From Aurelia coerulea (lineage: Eukaryota; Cnidaria; Scyphozoa; Semaeostomeae; Ulmaridae), in assembly GCA_039566865.1 (NCBI GenBank), contig CM076961.1, positions 1,867,501 to 1,931,500 of the forward strand: a stretch of 64,000 nucleotides of DNA. The letters are read 5' to 3'. The notes beneath the pieces are model-generated. The model saw nothing but the letters and a program-made list of their open reading frames with translations, had not been told where the DNA came from and did no database searches. The position numbers and the translations under genes were made by a program. Below, piece after piece: positions 14,101 to 24,000 of this stretch; position 1 is the first letter of the stretch; each line of letters opens with the position of its first letter.

Positions 14101-17100
14101 TATTGAATTTTACACCCACCTTCTTACACCGAGTTAAAGATTTGGAACCTATGCAATATGGGAACAAATTAAATTGTGATAGCTTGTAAGAGGTGAAGCT
14201 TAATAATATGTAAAGCAATAAACTTGTGTTAGCTTTCTGAAACAACAGAAATCTGGCACCAGAGAAGATTAATAAAAACAAAGTATTGAAGAACTTCATT
14301 TTAGCATTGCTTCTCAGGAAGACAAATATTGTTCCACCATTGATAATAATTTTCAACAGTGAGAAGTACAGTAGTCATCAAAGATCTGAACGATCGGATC
14401 TACAAAACTGCCCAATTTGTTAAAATTTAGTACTTACCAACGCAACATCAGGGATAAGCTCCTTCAAATGACCACCACTCAAAATACATTCTTTGATATC
14501 ATTAGGTAGCTCATAACTTTTCAAGTGCTTTGGTAAGAACATCCTTTTCTTTCTGCAAAAAAATTAGGAACGTATTTAAAAAAGTCTGTAATGAGGAAGT
14601 GGAAAGGGACATACTGTACAGGAATAACATCAAGCTACAAAGGAAATTCTCTCAACCAGTAATTCAAAACAAACAAAGCCGCAAAAGTTTCCCCGAAACT
14701 AGTAGAGCAAACGAGGGTTTGCCGTACTAGTTTCAGGAAGACTTTTGCGGCTTTGTTTGTTTTGAATTACTGGTTGAGAGAATTTCCTTGGTCTGCAGTC
14801 GCTAATCGCTTTTAATTGTGGTGTCAATCAAACACAACTGTTGCTATTGTCTTACAAAATCTGCCCTTGTTCATCAAGCTTCAAAAGCTGTCAAGCACAC
14901 TCCCAGGAAACAGTTGAGAGGGTAAAATTATGCCACGGTGCCAAAAATAACAGGATGTGATAATCCACCGGGGTATCAGTTTTGATAATTTTTCAATAGT
15001 GTTCTCTGTTTCTTATTTCTGATTTGTTTCTTTTTCTTATTTCCAATCTTTTTTTATATTTCTGATGCGCAGCGAATATTTTGGCCTATGCATCACTGCG
15101 CATCAGAAAAAGGATTTAAAACAAGGGAAAAAATAAAAAAATATTGATCTTGTGGATAATCTACCAAGAAATGAATCACTGAATTGCTTTTCCATTGGAA
15201 AGGCTTTGGAATTAGAAGGAGACTGGTAGTTGATACCAATAACTCTGGAAAAGTTTTGTTTTTACTGGAAAATTTTAAAATTCTCCAAAACAGCCAACTT
15301 TTCCAGACTTGTTGGCATCAACCGCCGTAACTGTCTTCTTCAAATACACCTTTTTGTGATTCTGAAAAGAATCAGAATCAAATGATATTTTGCTACAATT
15401 TGTAGAATTTTCGAATGTGCACAATAGTGATAGAAGCTCTAACACCATTCAATCGAGCCTCGCATGTACAAATGTATAAAAATAATGCTTGATCCAGGCT
15501 CTTTGTAGAAAAGCTAAAAGGTCTATTCTAAAACTGTAAAGTGACAACGAATATTAATATTTACCTTGTTGGTCTTTGTCCTGGCAATACCATATTATTT
15601 TCTCTGTTACTCCTGCAAACAAGAAAAACAAATCTACAGGCTATCTGCATCAATAAAGAGGTTCAACTCCAGAAGCAAAAGTTTTTCCTTTGAATTGAGC
15701 ACACTTTCTAGTTTTCACCCTAACTAAACACACAAATATACCAAGAATGGAATATAACAGCAAACAGCAAAGTATAGCATGAATGTACTGTACAGTACCT
15801 GTTTGAATTATTTGCTCTTGATTTTGGTCTCATGCGGCTGTCTCCAAAATTTTGAACTTCACTGGATGAGAGTGATTTGAAGTGGGATGAGTCTCCATAC
15901 TGTGTCCTTGAAGAGAAAAATGAATTTTAAGTCATAAGACTAAGATTTATTGCCTTACATAATTAGATAAAATCTCAGCAAAACTGAAACCCATCTTTTT
16001 GTGCTACAAAATTTACAAAATTTTGTTAATTTACGGACCAGAACAAAGAGACAGTTTCATCCTTGAATACTTTTTGGTATCTGTTTGAGTCAATGGTGTT
16101 TTGGTCCTATATACAGGCATGCTTAAACTGTAACAGAAATCCATAGGCATGGCAAATCTAGCAATTTGTTAATTTGGGTCACCATAAGCTTCAGTAACCC
16201 AATACATACTCTTTCCAGTGTTTTATCAAAAAAATTGAAAATTCACAAATTCCAAAATGAAACCTCTACTGTACAGGCCTTGTGCACATTAGCATGATAA
16301 GAATCATTAAGAATTTTCAAGAATTCTAAATACACATTGTGATAAGAATTTTTGTGCCATATACTGTATGCAAGACTGCAAAAAGTTTTTTTGAAAAAGA
16401 ACTCTTAGGAAACTAAAGACGATTCTTAGGCAGGAAAACTGTTTTAATATGTGAAGTTTTAGTTGCACAAGGCATGTACTGTAAGTCCCAAAGAATTGAT
16501 TCTTTTAAAATATGAAAAGATTTTATGAGACAGCAGCAATTCTTACTTCATGTCCTCTGATGCTCTTTCAATCACACTCCCTCTCCAATGTGATTTTTTA
16601 TGTTTTGACTCCATTGCTGTCACTAAGACCCAATCCCCTTTTCTTGGTCGATAAGACCCAGGCTTGCAAGCACCAAATGGAAAGTAGATATCCTCATCAA
16701 CGAATCCAAAATAATCGATTGTTTCTGTAACCATTCCAACAAATTGTATCTCTCTCAAGGGTTTCACAGAAATAATTTCCCCATCACTGTCATCTTTTCC
16801 AAAAGTTCTCAGCTCACATTTTACAAAATCGTTCACAAGCGCATGATAATTTCGGAGACAATTTGCCTTCGTAAATGAGTATTTGTCATTGACCAATCCT
16901 GACACCCCTCTAACATATGTTACCATTCCAATTATTTCTGTCACTTTCTCCGTCTCTTCAGAATCTACACCCCATTCTTTAAAGACAGTCACTTTTGTTG
17001 CCACCCACCCTCCCTGTGAATTGGTCCTACTTGCTTCAACAATAACTTTTGTTCCGACTTTTAACCTTGCGTTTCCAACAACTATATCTTGCGAAAAGAA

Positions 17101-17466
17101 TATGTGCTCATCGATAAGTCCCCTGCCACTGTACAGACTTGTGATTTCACCATGGAAGGTCTTTTTATTAGGCTCATTAGAATCTGACAGCTTCTCATTT
17201 TCGTCAAGCTCTTCAACTTTTTTTGTATTACGAACACCTTTGCTTTGATTTTCTTGTTTCCCAACACTAGCTTTCACATCTTTTGGACTTGTAATATCTG
17301 TCCTTTTATTCCCTTTAGATGACTCCCCATTGTTCTGATTTTGGTCAGCAACACTAGGCTGGTCATCGTTCTGTGTATCCTCTACACAATATGTCCCCTT
17401 TGTTATTCCAACTCCAAGAACAACATCATAAACACTGCTGCAAACTTTTGCAAAGAAATTATACAT
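1403..17466 (-). CDS. MOV10L1: MOV10L1-like piRNA-pathway RNA helicase (5' portion, 14 exons, continues past left edge)
   Basis: Germline RNA helicase that feeds single-stranded precursors into piRNA production (family knowledge). I read 14 minus-strand exons: 16547-17466, 15799-15906, 15565-15612, 14438-14552, 13017-13115, 11557-11662, 11157-11200, 10194-10285, 7666-7724, 6285-6353, 5446-5663, 4524-4757, 2992-3060, 1403-1593. All have GT-AG borders and compatible phases, giving about 790 continuous codons. Exon 1 (start MYNFFAKVC) holds three cold-shock/S1-like repeats (each GxV/I...GxV/I-D...F) as in the MOV10L1 N-terminus. Later come [11 protein letters not shown] (family signature), Walker A GPPGTGKT (~587-594), DEAG box (~703-706) and GDPYQLGP (~732-739). 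Helicase motifs IV-VI are absent because the gene leaves the window. Introns are full of MITEs. MOV10 itself is excluded by the long cold-shock-like N-terminal exon. Confidence 0.93.
2227..2938. mobile_element. Tc1/mariner-type MITE, 712 bp
   Basis: Termini CAGGGTGTCCCAAAAATTTG and inverse with TA on both sides (2225-2226, 2939-2940). Inner arms are inverted and no transposase frame is present. In a MOV10L1 intron. Confidence 0.75.
3390..3903. mobile_element. MITE family A copy 1 (9-bp TSD), 514 bp
   Basis: Starts AGCATAGGGCT and ends in the inverse; subterminal sequence (AAAGGT..GTGTAAAAT) is also inverted, so most of the element folds back. Flanks GGGTAAAGG (3381-3389) and GGGTAAAAG (3904-3912) differ at one base, giving a 9-bp target duplication. 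No coding capacity. Family A copies share GATGACGTCAT-like and ATAAACTATGGTTTTCTT-like inner blocks. Nine-bp duplications point to Mutator-like transposase. Confidence 0.78.
3915..4425. mobile_element. MITE family A copy 2 (9-bp TSD), 511 bp
   Basis: Inverted termini AACATAGGGCTC and GAGCTCTATGCT. Exact 9-bp duplication GTAAAAGTA at 3906-3914 and 4426-4434. Its left duplication overlaps the right duplication of copy 1 by seven bases. Confidence 0.82.
4813..5001 (-). mobile_element. tRNA-derived SINE
   Basis: On the minus strand a head AAGGTGTTGTGACACAGTGG with A-box-like spacing and a B-box-like segment precedes a conserved body (GGGGTCGCGGACTCGATTAG) and a tail. TTCAATGA flanks both sides. 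Copies lie at 43958-44143, 11883-12628 (split) and 55656-55803. Confidence 0.7.
5068..5240. mobile_element. Short MITE, about 173 bp
   Basis: TCAAACTCTCATAAGTCGGA and its near inverse (ACTTATGCGAGTTTGA), with TATCCGACTT repeated inside. Noncoding. Confidence 0.5.
6490..6910 (+). mobile_element. LINE 3' end (CR1/L2-type reverse transcriptase C-terminus and tail)
   Basis: The plus strand reads [19 protein letters not shown] then [14 protein letters not shown] and a stop at about 6675, the usual closing segment of CR1/L2-like LINE ORF2. A long AT-rich 3' region follows. It is 5'-truncated and lies in a MOV10L1 intron, antisense to the gene. Confidence 0.62.
6960..7660 (+). mobile_element. Second LINE 3' fragment, split by a TTAA MITE
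   Basis: A decayed frame near 7060-7150 resembles a LINE C-terminus (YRGAGV, stop, [20 protein letters not shown]). Its 3' tail (GCACGGCCCCCTGAAAGGCA at about 7570) is typical of LINE 3' ends. The tail is interrupted by the 325-bp MITE at 7225-7549 with TTAA on both sides. Confidence 0.45.
7225..7549. mobile_element. TTAA-flanked MITE, 325 bp (Kolobok-type)
   Basis: Termini AGGGGCTGGGTCACGTAA and its near-perfect inverse are flanked by TTAA at 7221-7224 and 7550-7553. Noncoding. The AGG start and TTAA duplication are typical of Kolobok non-autonomous elements. It sits inside a LINE tail, so it is younger than that LINE copy. Confidence 0.75.
7894..8483. mobile_element. Mariner-like MITE, 590 bp
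   Basis: Termini CCGGGTGTCCCAAAATGATG and inverse; arms inverted over at least 150 bp. The left flank is TA and the right flank CA (mutated). Noncoding. Confidence 0.7.
8487..9401. repeat. TAAGAAAC-family element split by a 505-bp foldback
   Basis: TAAGAAACTGGTTTATAAG at the left and GATCCAGGTTTCTTATAG at the right resemble the ends of that family. Between them lies an inverted repeat (8588-9092). Confidence 0.45.
8588..9092. mobile_element. Foldback element, about 505 bp
   Basis: GGTGATCTGAAGCGAAAACT at the left and its near inverse at the right, then TTGATGCAAATGAA and, further in, GATGACGTCATTTTGTTTGC in inverted order. No coding content. Confidence 0.6.
9508..9712. mobile_element. MITE family B, left-half fragment
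   Basis: The left 200 bp of family B (TAGGCTCCAAATCTTTG onward) end abruptly next to another short inverted-repeat element at 9719-9915. The right half is missing. Confidence 0.55.
9719..9915. mobile_element. Short MITE, 197 bp
   Basis: Inverted ends CGGCCATTTTGTCTTACTAT and the near inverse at about 9880-9915 (AGAAAGACAACATGGCCG), spanning TTTTGCAG...CTGCAAAA. No coding content. Confidence 0.5.
10088..10117. mobile_element. Solo right end of a mariner-like MITE
   Basis: TTTTTTGGGACACCCTG matches the right terminus of the 2227-2938 element, but no matching left end is visible in the preceding kilobase. Confidence 0.4.
10365..10644. repeat. 140-bp tandem duplication, two units
   Basis: TCAATACGTTGATGGGC recurs at 10365 and 10505. 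The units include an (AAAC)n run and the first bases of MITE family A, and I see only one substitution between them. Confidence 0.85.
10577..11095. mobile_element. MITE family A copy 3, 519 bp, left end partly duplicated
   Basis: Begins AGCATAGGGCTC and ends GAGCACTATGTT. Flanks ATCAATCAA and ATCAACCAA (11096-11104) match at eight of nine positions. The left end with its flank was later tandemly duplicated (10365-10644), leaving a partial extra terminus at 10437-10504. Confidence 0.75.
11883..12628 (-). mobile_element. tRNA-derived SINE, split by MITE family B
   Basis: The SINE body (11883-11998) and head (12515-12628) are separated by the MITE. A 30-bp inner duplication (CATCGCAGAAGTAGAGAAGA) is present in the body. 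Confidence 0.68.
11999..12514. mobile_element. MITE family B copy (exact 9-bp TSD) inserted in a SINE, 516 bp
   Basis: Termini AGCATAGGTTCC and inverse. Exact 9-bp duplication CTTGTTATG at 11990-11998 and 12515-12523. The host is the tRNA-derived SINE, whose other copies show the uninterrupted site. Family B shares end design with family A but differs inside (CTACCGTTGGACTTTTCT-like block). Confidence 0.85.
13213..13569. repeat. (GATG)n microsatellite in two blocks
   Basis: Pure GGAT/GATG repeats at 13213-13313 and 13482-13569. Translated frames (SIHP or DGWM repeats) are artefacts. In a MOV10L1 intron. Confidence 0.9.
13314..13481. mobile_element. Small MITE inside a GATG microsatellite, about 168 bp
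   Basis: CAGAGACGTAGGAA and TTCCTACGTCCCTG form inverted ends; the interior has GGGGGCATGTGCCCCCC. It separates two blocks of the same tetranucleotide repeat. Confidence 0.55.
13649..14154. mobile_element. MITE family B copy, about 506 bp
   Basis: Left end near GTTCCAAATCTTTAAAGAGG and right end near GATTTGGAACCTATGC, with the same interior as other family B copies. The outermost bases are degraded and no target duplication is visible. Confidence 0.65.
14637..14871. mobile_element. Foldback family C, truncated left end but exact 9-bp TSD, 235 bp
   Basis: The right terminus is the normal GCCCTTGTT. The left boundary is ACAAAGGAAATTC, which in full copies lies about 90 bp inside the arm. Even so, CATCAAGCT is duplicated exactly at 14628-14636 and 14872-14880. 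Confidence 0.75.
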
Positions 17467-19924
17467 GATTCCTTCTTGAACACAGATTCTCGAAACAGCT
17501 TACATCCACCCTACCACCAGAGTTACCTGGTTGAAATAATTTTCACAACTACAAAACCAAGAAAGAAGTTTTCCGTTGGTTGTGCAAAAAAGAAGTAATG
17601 CTTGGAATATACATAGAATAGACAAGATATATAAATCTTGTGAAAAGCTTACACTTTCTAGAAAAGAGGAGAGATTAGAAGAGGGCTTTATCATTTTATA
17701 AAGTAGTCTCGAACTGTGAAAAACTCTTCATTAATAATTAATTATTTCCTGCATTTTGTTGTTGTTTTGTTGCTTGGTTAGTCTTTTGGTCATGTCCAGG
17801 AAGACTGGCCTAATAAACGAAGGTAGTTCTGAGAGCTCGCCCTTTTCTTACCACCCAGTCGACACTCTCTACAACAATCTGGACCTCATGCATCTGTCAT
17901 AACTATTGAATCCATGATATCCAGGAAGGCATGATTGTAGGGCTTTTCGCTGTTCCTTGGAATGGAAGTATTTGTAGTCTCCGCTCTCATCAAACCAGCC
18001 AAAAACAAAAGTCGTGAACTGGAACCTTCGTTTTTGGAACCACTGGCTGTTGTTGTTGTTTGCTGCTGTAGCATGTGCAACCTCGTATTAGTTTTATTGG
18101 CCTCATTTCCAAGCATTCTCCAAAAATGCTTTTCAATTTTTTGGGCTTTTCAGAGACGAATGTGTCTCAACAAAACACTTTGTAGGACTCCTTTTTAATG
18201 CAACGGCCATCAAAAATCTAAATACAACTTTGCTAACTTAAGCGATCGCACATTCGCACAGTTCTGCGCCTACGCAGTTCTAAGATTATTGTGAAGGAGA
18301 TTGCACATTCGAAACCATAAATTAATCTAAATGTCATGGTGCCAAGTGCAGTTTTTTCCGCGAGAAGAACCTGTAGAAGTCCATCCTAAAAATTCCACTG
18401 CATACAAAATTCTTTAAACCAACAAAATTTACAAATATTACAATGACAAGTTACGGAAGATGACAAAAGCGCAATAAGATGATTTTTTCTAAAACCGGCT
18501 ATCATTTCGAGGGAAAATTTCTAAAGCCGGGTGAAAATTTTTTTTCTTGGAGTGCACACCCCTGTACAATTGAAAGTCAAGTAGACCCCCCGGGCATAAA
18601 GGCTAGGAATTTGTATGAAGATAAACTAATCGATGAGAGAGGGAGGGGGAGAGAGCACCCCCTTTGTTAAAATCTGGGAGCTAAAATGGATAAAATGTAG
18701 TTTCTCTATGCCATATGGCCAAAAATGGCTTTGCGATTGCTTCTAGAATTTAACATGTTATCCTTAAAGGCTCCAGTAACTATAAAGTAGAGCCAAAATG
18801 ATAAAAAATCAGTTGCTTTCTTGAAAAAGTTAACAAAAAAGCTAAAAATTGCTGGCTCCCAAACGCTGTCACCATACTATGCTTACACGAAAGATCCCAT
18901 TAACAATCGGAAGCTCCTGCGGAGGAGATGCGACCTCAGACCCATGACACACAATTTAAACAAAGAACAGTGGAAGGAGGAACTAAACAGGTTCCGTCCA
19001 CAGCAACACCCGTTGAAGAAGAAGTGGTCTCTCTTCCGATGGTGATCGCTGTCTTTCTCAAGCAGGAAACTCATCTCTCAACAGCATCAAGATGGTAAGA
19101 TCTTTCATCTAGAATCCATTTCTATAGATTTCCCTGCAATCTCAAGCAATCCTACAAACATTTCCTGGAAAACTGAGCTGGAAATAATGGTAGTTCGAGC
19201 TTAGGCCTTTCTGCACCCTCAGTTCGGCATTGTGCGCAACCTCCTGTGAACATCTTGCAAACTTAGGCCGATGTAATATGGGCGTTAATCAATCATGAAC
19301 CAACTTTCGTTTTGTTGTGCGTCCACATATCTGCATGGTGGAGCTGAAAAGCACAAAAGATTCTATCAATCAAGCATGCAACGAGCGAGGGTTAAGTTTT
19401 GCCATCATGATATGCCTGCCATGATGGGGAGTCTGCTCTGACGTGATCATGTGACCAAGTGCTTGTTATTGTGTGTTTGGCTTTGGAATTATTTGTATTC
19501 AGTGGCAGACACCTTGGTAAGGGGGTGCGATTCCCTTCATTTCAATATTGGTTAGAGCAAAGATCTTTTGCTTGAAAACAATAGAAATAAACAATGCTTT
19601 TTACCTGAGACCATAGCTTGACCCACCAATATAGCCCATATTTGGCAAAGTGTCAGTTCCATTGCTTGTACTTCTAAAGAAACTCTCTGTAAGAAACTTA
19701 GCTCTCATCACTGAAAGCAGTAAGAAACTGGAGAATTGGAGGAAAAATATTATCAAGAGATTTATTGATTTTGTGTGAAGCTTTTTATTTTGTCTGAAGC
19801 AAAACTTATTTCTTAGTGTACGTACTTTATTACCTGGTACCACTTGACAACTGTTTTTTAAACAAAGGTGTGGCTTCATAAAACTGGCTATAAAATATTC
19901 ATCAAAGCACTAGAGATCCACCCT

Positions 19925-20045
19925 AATAAATGCAACTGTCGCGAGCGAAGCGAGCGAAAAATGTGGGTCCGGGGGCTTGCCCCCGGAAAAATTGTTGGGG
20001 CCACGCCCTCTAGTCTCCCGGAGAAACGCCCTTTTTTCTGGGAAA
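19925..20045. repeat. GC-rich GCGAGCGAAGCGAGCG segment
   Basis: GC-rich island in AT-rich DNA with GGGGGCTTGCCCCCGG hairpin and TCTCCCGGAGAAA. It looks like a mobile-element fragment; no ends were found. Confidence 0.35.
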
Positions 20046-20689
20046 AGTTTCTTATAGCCTATTGGATAGCGCTTATTTAACGTTTGAAATTTGCTTACAA
20101 GCTTGAGACCTCTCAGGAGCAACAACTCTGTTCATTTGGCTGAAGACCTTGAATGTTGAAACCATAGAAACAGAAGTTCGAATTACAACGGTTACGGGGT
20201 GATATGCTGAACGGCTGAAAGTTAAACCTATATCGAGTTGATAATCTGCGGCTCTCAGCCTTCCATACCAGAGCCGTGCTATTAGAATCATGATTCTAAT
20301 AGCAAGTAGCCTGGTGTGAACGCATGGACAGCCAAAGCTACGTTTTGTCTCGGTCTGGGTCTGCCATTACCAACTCCTCAGTAGCGTTCCAAATTTTACC
20401 TAAAGTAAATACGATTTCTCAAGACAATCAAAATCACTGTTTACCTGATCTATTTTACTGTAATAGTAACGATTTTGAAGACCTGTCCTTACTTCGAGCC
20501 TTGATTGTAAACTTTTTGGGCACGGTCTGCCCTGTTTCAGTTGTAAGTGCTGTGCATGCCCGAGTCTATATTGGGTTAAAAGTAAGGAAAGAACCTTAGC
20601 AACACTCCAAAGAGAAGAGCTATCAACAATACAGTTCATTTCGAAAACCTCTGTTCAAAATTATTTCCTATTTTCGGGCGTACTTCGAG

Positions 20690-20975
20690 AAGGCTTATGA
20701 CTGAAGTTGCCCGTGCTATTAGATTTGGAAAACTAATAGCGTAGCTGCCCTCAGTCATTGATGAAGAATTTGACTGACAGATGGAAACGAAGGTTTACGT
20801 AGCTGCGGCATCTTTGATAGAGAGTTCCTGCTATTAGAATCAGGAAACTAATAGCGTGGCTGCCCTCAGTCATTGATGAAAAATTTGACTGACAGATGAA
20901 AACAAAGGTTTGCGTAGCAGCGGCATCTTTGATAGAGACTTGCTGCTATTAGAATCAGAAAACTAATAGCGTGGC
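20690..20975. repeat. 115-bp tandem repeat with GCTATTAG/CTAATAGC hairpins, upstream of nexin exon 1
   Basis: AACTAATAGC recurs at 20731, 20846 and 20961 (period 115). Each unit has TGCCCTCAGTCATTGATGAA and TTTGACTGACAGATG. More GCTATTAG/CTAATAGC pairs occur at about 20276-20305 and 21222-21255. Confidence 0.75.
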
Positions 20976-21014
20976 CATGTCATTCAAAGAAAGCAATTGG
21001 AGAACTCTGTGGCA

Positions 21015-24000
21015 ATGGCGGTACGTAATTGGTATTGTTAAACATTTGTTAACCGGCATTAGATTTCAAAAGAGACCTCAATAAAATGATGTTTTTATGC
21101 AATTGAATTTGTTGGGATCGTCTGTTTTCAACAAATTGTAAAGGTCTTAACACACAGCTGAAAGAACCACGGACAAAGTATTTTGTAACGGTATTTTTTG
21201 GGCAATCTCTGAAAAAAAATTGCTATTAGACTAATAGCACTAATAGCAGGGCCAGCCGCCCCTGAATGCAACTGTTGATTCAAGGAACCTCTCAAGAAAC
21301 TATTAAGAAACTTTGAATACTCAGAATCTCATAACTTGAAGGAACTTTCCGTACCGTATTATGTGATGGATAGGACCTTGAATTTTTGGGTATACAAAGT
21401 CAAAATTCTAAATCTATGGATTATCTCCTAGCTTGCGGAAAATCTATCTTGGACACATATGGCAACCCGGACACATATGGCAAGCAGTTCTATATCAATT
21501 CTATGATGGGTACTTTGTCAATTCATTGTTATTTCTTTCAAAAAGGTGTGAGTAGATATGAAGGTAATCCCCTCATGAAATGGAACATTTTTCAATCAAC
21601 TTTTGCATAGAGTTCTGCATCAGATTCTGCAACTGAAACAAGGTTGGAAAAGTTGCCAGTGCACTGTTCATGCACCAAATTTTTCTTCTTCTGAATGAGA
21701 TACTTTGAACATACCCTGATATGCTTGGTACAGAGTGCTAAGTTCTATCCTTGAAGTGAACATTCAAGGATTCTGTAGACCTTTTCTGTCCCGCCGGCAA
21801 AATGTTCATGCAAAATTCCAAATCTGAAGGCAAGGAAATTTGACATTAATTTTATTTCTCTTACATTTACAGGACAACAGCATAGATGGTGAATCAATTA
21901 CCAAGGGAGACCAAAGCGCAACAAATCATGAGATACCATACACAGTTGCGGTCGTAGATGCTTCCAAAGATGGAGAAGTTATCACGTTTACTTTGCAAAC
22001 AAAGACTGTAAGTTTCATTGTCAATTCAGTAGAAAATATGGTTGTTCTTAGTTTGCAGTATTGATTCAACAAGACCAAAATCCCAAGTTTGCAACACTCG
22101 TTATATGCAATATTGACACAAAGGTTCATAGAAATATCAAAAGATCTCTTTCAACCAGCGTGCTTGCAATGTCATATTTCTTTGAACTCTCCATTTTCAT
22201 GGACCATAAAAATGGCGACAGCAAAGAGAGCATCTGCTAAGCCCATCCTGTACAAAAATACAAGGTCATGTAATAGCCATGTACTGTAGAAGCCTTGTAG
22301 TTATGGCCCTGTAACCAGAAGCATTGTGGAAACCTTGTGTTAGACTGGTTGCAACTTGGCATCTTACTGATAGCCTTGTAATTTTCTTCAAAGGTTAGTA
22401 CAAGGTCATAACAAGGTCATAATCCCTGCTACAAGGCTAAAACTTGGCCTGTACAAGGCCAAGTTTAGCCTCCTTGTATTTTTGTACAGGATGTTTCCAG
22501 CCCATGCCCTGTTGAATGTAAATCTCAATATAGGAAGATTTTAATATTTGTATATTGTTCTTCTAGACAGGAGATGATAGTTCTGAAAAGGGAGTTGTTG
22601 TTTTGAGACAATATGAAGATTTTGAATATTTAAGTCATTGCCTCATGATTCATAATGATATCAAGTCTGTTGTGGTATGTACAGAAGATCTCTTCTATGT
22701 TTTGAAATGTTAAAAATCTTCGGCCTTATTTGTTCTTATGTAGGGTTGGTGCAGTTGACAATTTTACCTCCAAAAAGCACGTAATAATACAAAAAAGGTA
22801 GTAGCCACAGCTTGCTGCATAGGGTTGCATTGCATGGGCTTGCTTTGGCTGCCGGGGAGTGGTGCGAAAATGGTAAATAAGTGACACCTATCTTTAGTTT
22901 ACATTTTCATCATATCATAATTTGGGTACCTTAATTTTGTCTTTTTGTTTCAATAGACCTATGAACAAGTGACAAGTTGTATACTGTACTTTCTTATTGT
23001 CCAAGTTCAAAGAAAATCCCTAGCAGCAAGGCTTTGTTTCCAAGAAAAGCCACCTTAAGAGAGGGCCCTTAAGCTCACTCCCTACATTTTGCATCTTCTG
23101 CAGGCGTCACCATCAAAATCTTGCTCATTACAGAAGCCAGTACAACAGTCCTTTATTTTATGAATGTTTTTGACCTGGGAAAGAAATTCTCAAACCCTGT
23201 TTGCATTTCAAGAGTTTTACCAGAATGTGAAAAAGTGTGTTATAAAATGTTTAGAATTTGGCTGGTGTAGCATGTAAATGTAGCTTTATCATTGTACATG
23301 GCTGTTTGGTGTATTTTTTCCACAGGTTCCTGTCTTACCTCTTAAACCAGTTATCACACCATCAGGGGCAGAGGCAAAGACCAAGAAACAGCTGGGCAAA
23401 GAAGCTAAGACTATGATAGGGGATGATTACACAAAAGACTGTAGAGCCTTACAAAAGTAAGTGTTATCAAGTTAATGTAAATAAGAGTTCTTTGCAGCTT
23501 TTGATAGAAAGTTAGTCACATACTGAAGGTATGAAATCAATTCTCGAAACAACTGGGAAGTTCCTCTTTCATTCCTTCAGATGTTTCTTTATGATTGGAA
23601 CTTCTCTGCTTGTTTCGCCTGTTTTAAATTCTTCTAAAATTCTCACACAGATGCCTAATTTTTCTTTAGATATCTAGAGCTTGTCATTGCAGAACAAAAA
23701 TTGAATGGAGATGAAATACTAAAAGCGTTCCTTACAGAAGAGAAGGTAAGGTGCTAAACATTGAAATCTTAAAATGATTTTCAAGACTGATGTTTTGAAG
23801 GAGAGAAATATTTCATGTTTATTTGACAGTTTATTGGGATGCAATGCTATTTTGGGCTGCAATATTCAGTAGTTAGTTTTCACTGTAATAGAAAGTTAAT
23901 TAGTTTTTATTGTAATATAAAGTAGTTTGTTTTTATTGTGCATTTAGGAAATTCTAATTTCTCTTGTTTTATTGCATTTTTTTTTACTTTTGCAGCCACC

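Larger units (their letters stand above)
17467..21014. promoter_or_regulatory. Divergent intergenic region between MOV10L1 and the nexin
   Basis: The two genes are head to head with about 3.5 kb between start codons. Promoters of both should lie here (inference from layout). The segment holds the GC-rich block at 19.9 kb and the 115-bp tandem repeat. A minus-strand piece at 19,606-19,670 ends in a donor-like CTCAG/gtaaaa and could be a 5' noncoding exon, but this is unproven. Confidence 0.4.

Noticed and set aside
19601..19690. Possible exon with donor-like CTCAG/gtaaaa on the minus strand
   Set aside because: Short, no recognised domain, and MOV10L1 already has a convincing start at 17466. 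Left as a possible 5' noncoding exon only.
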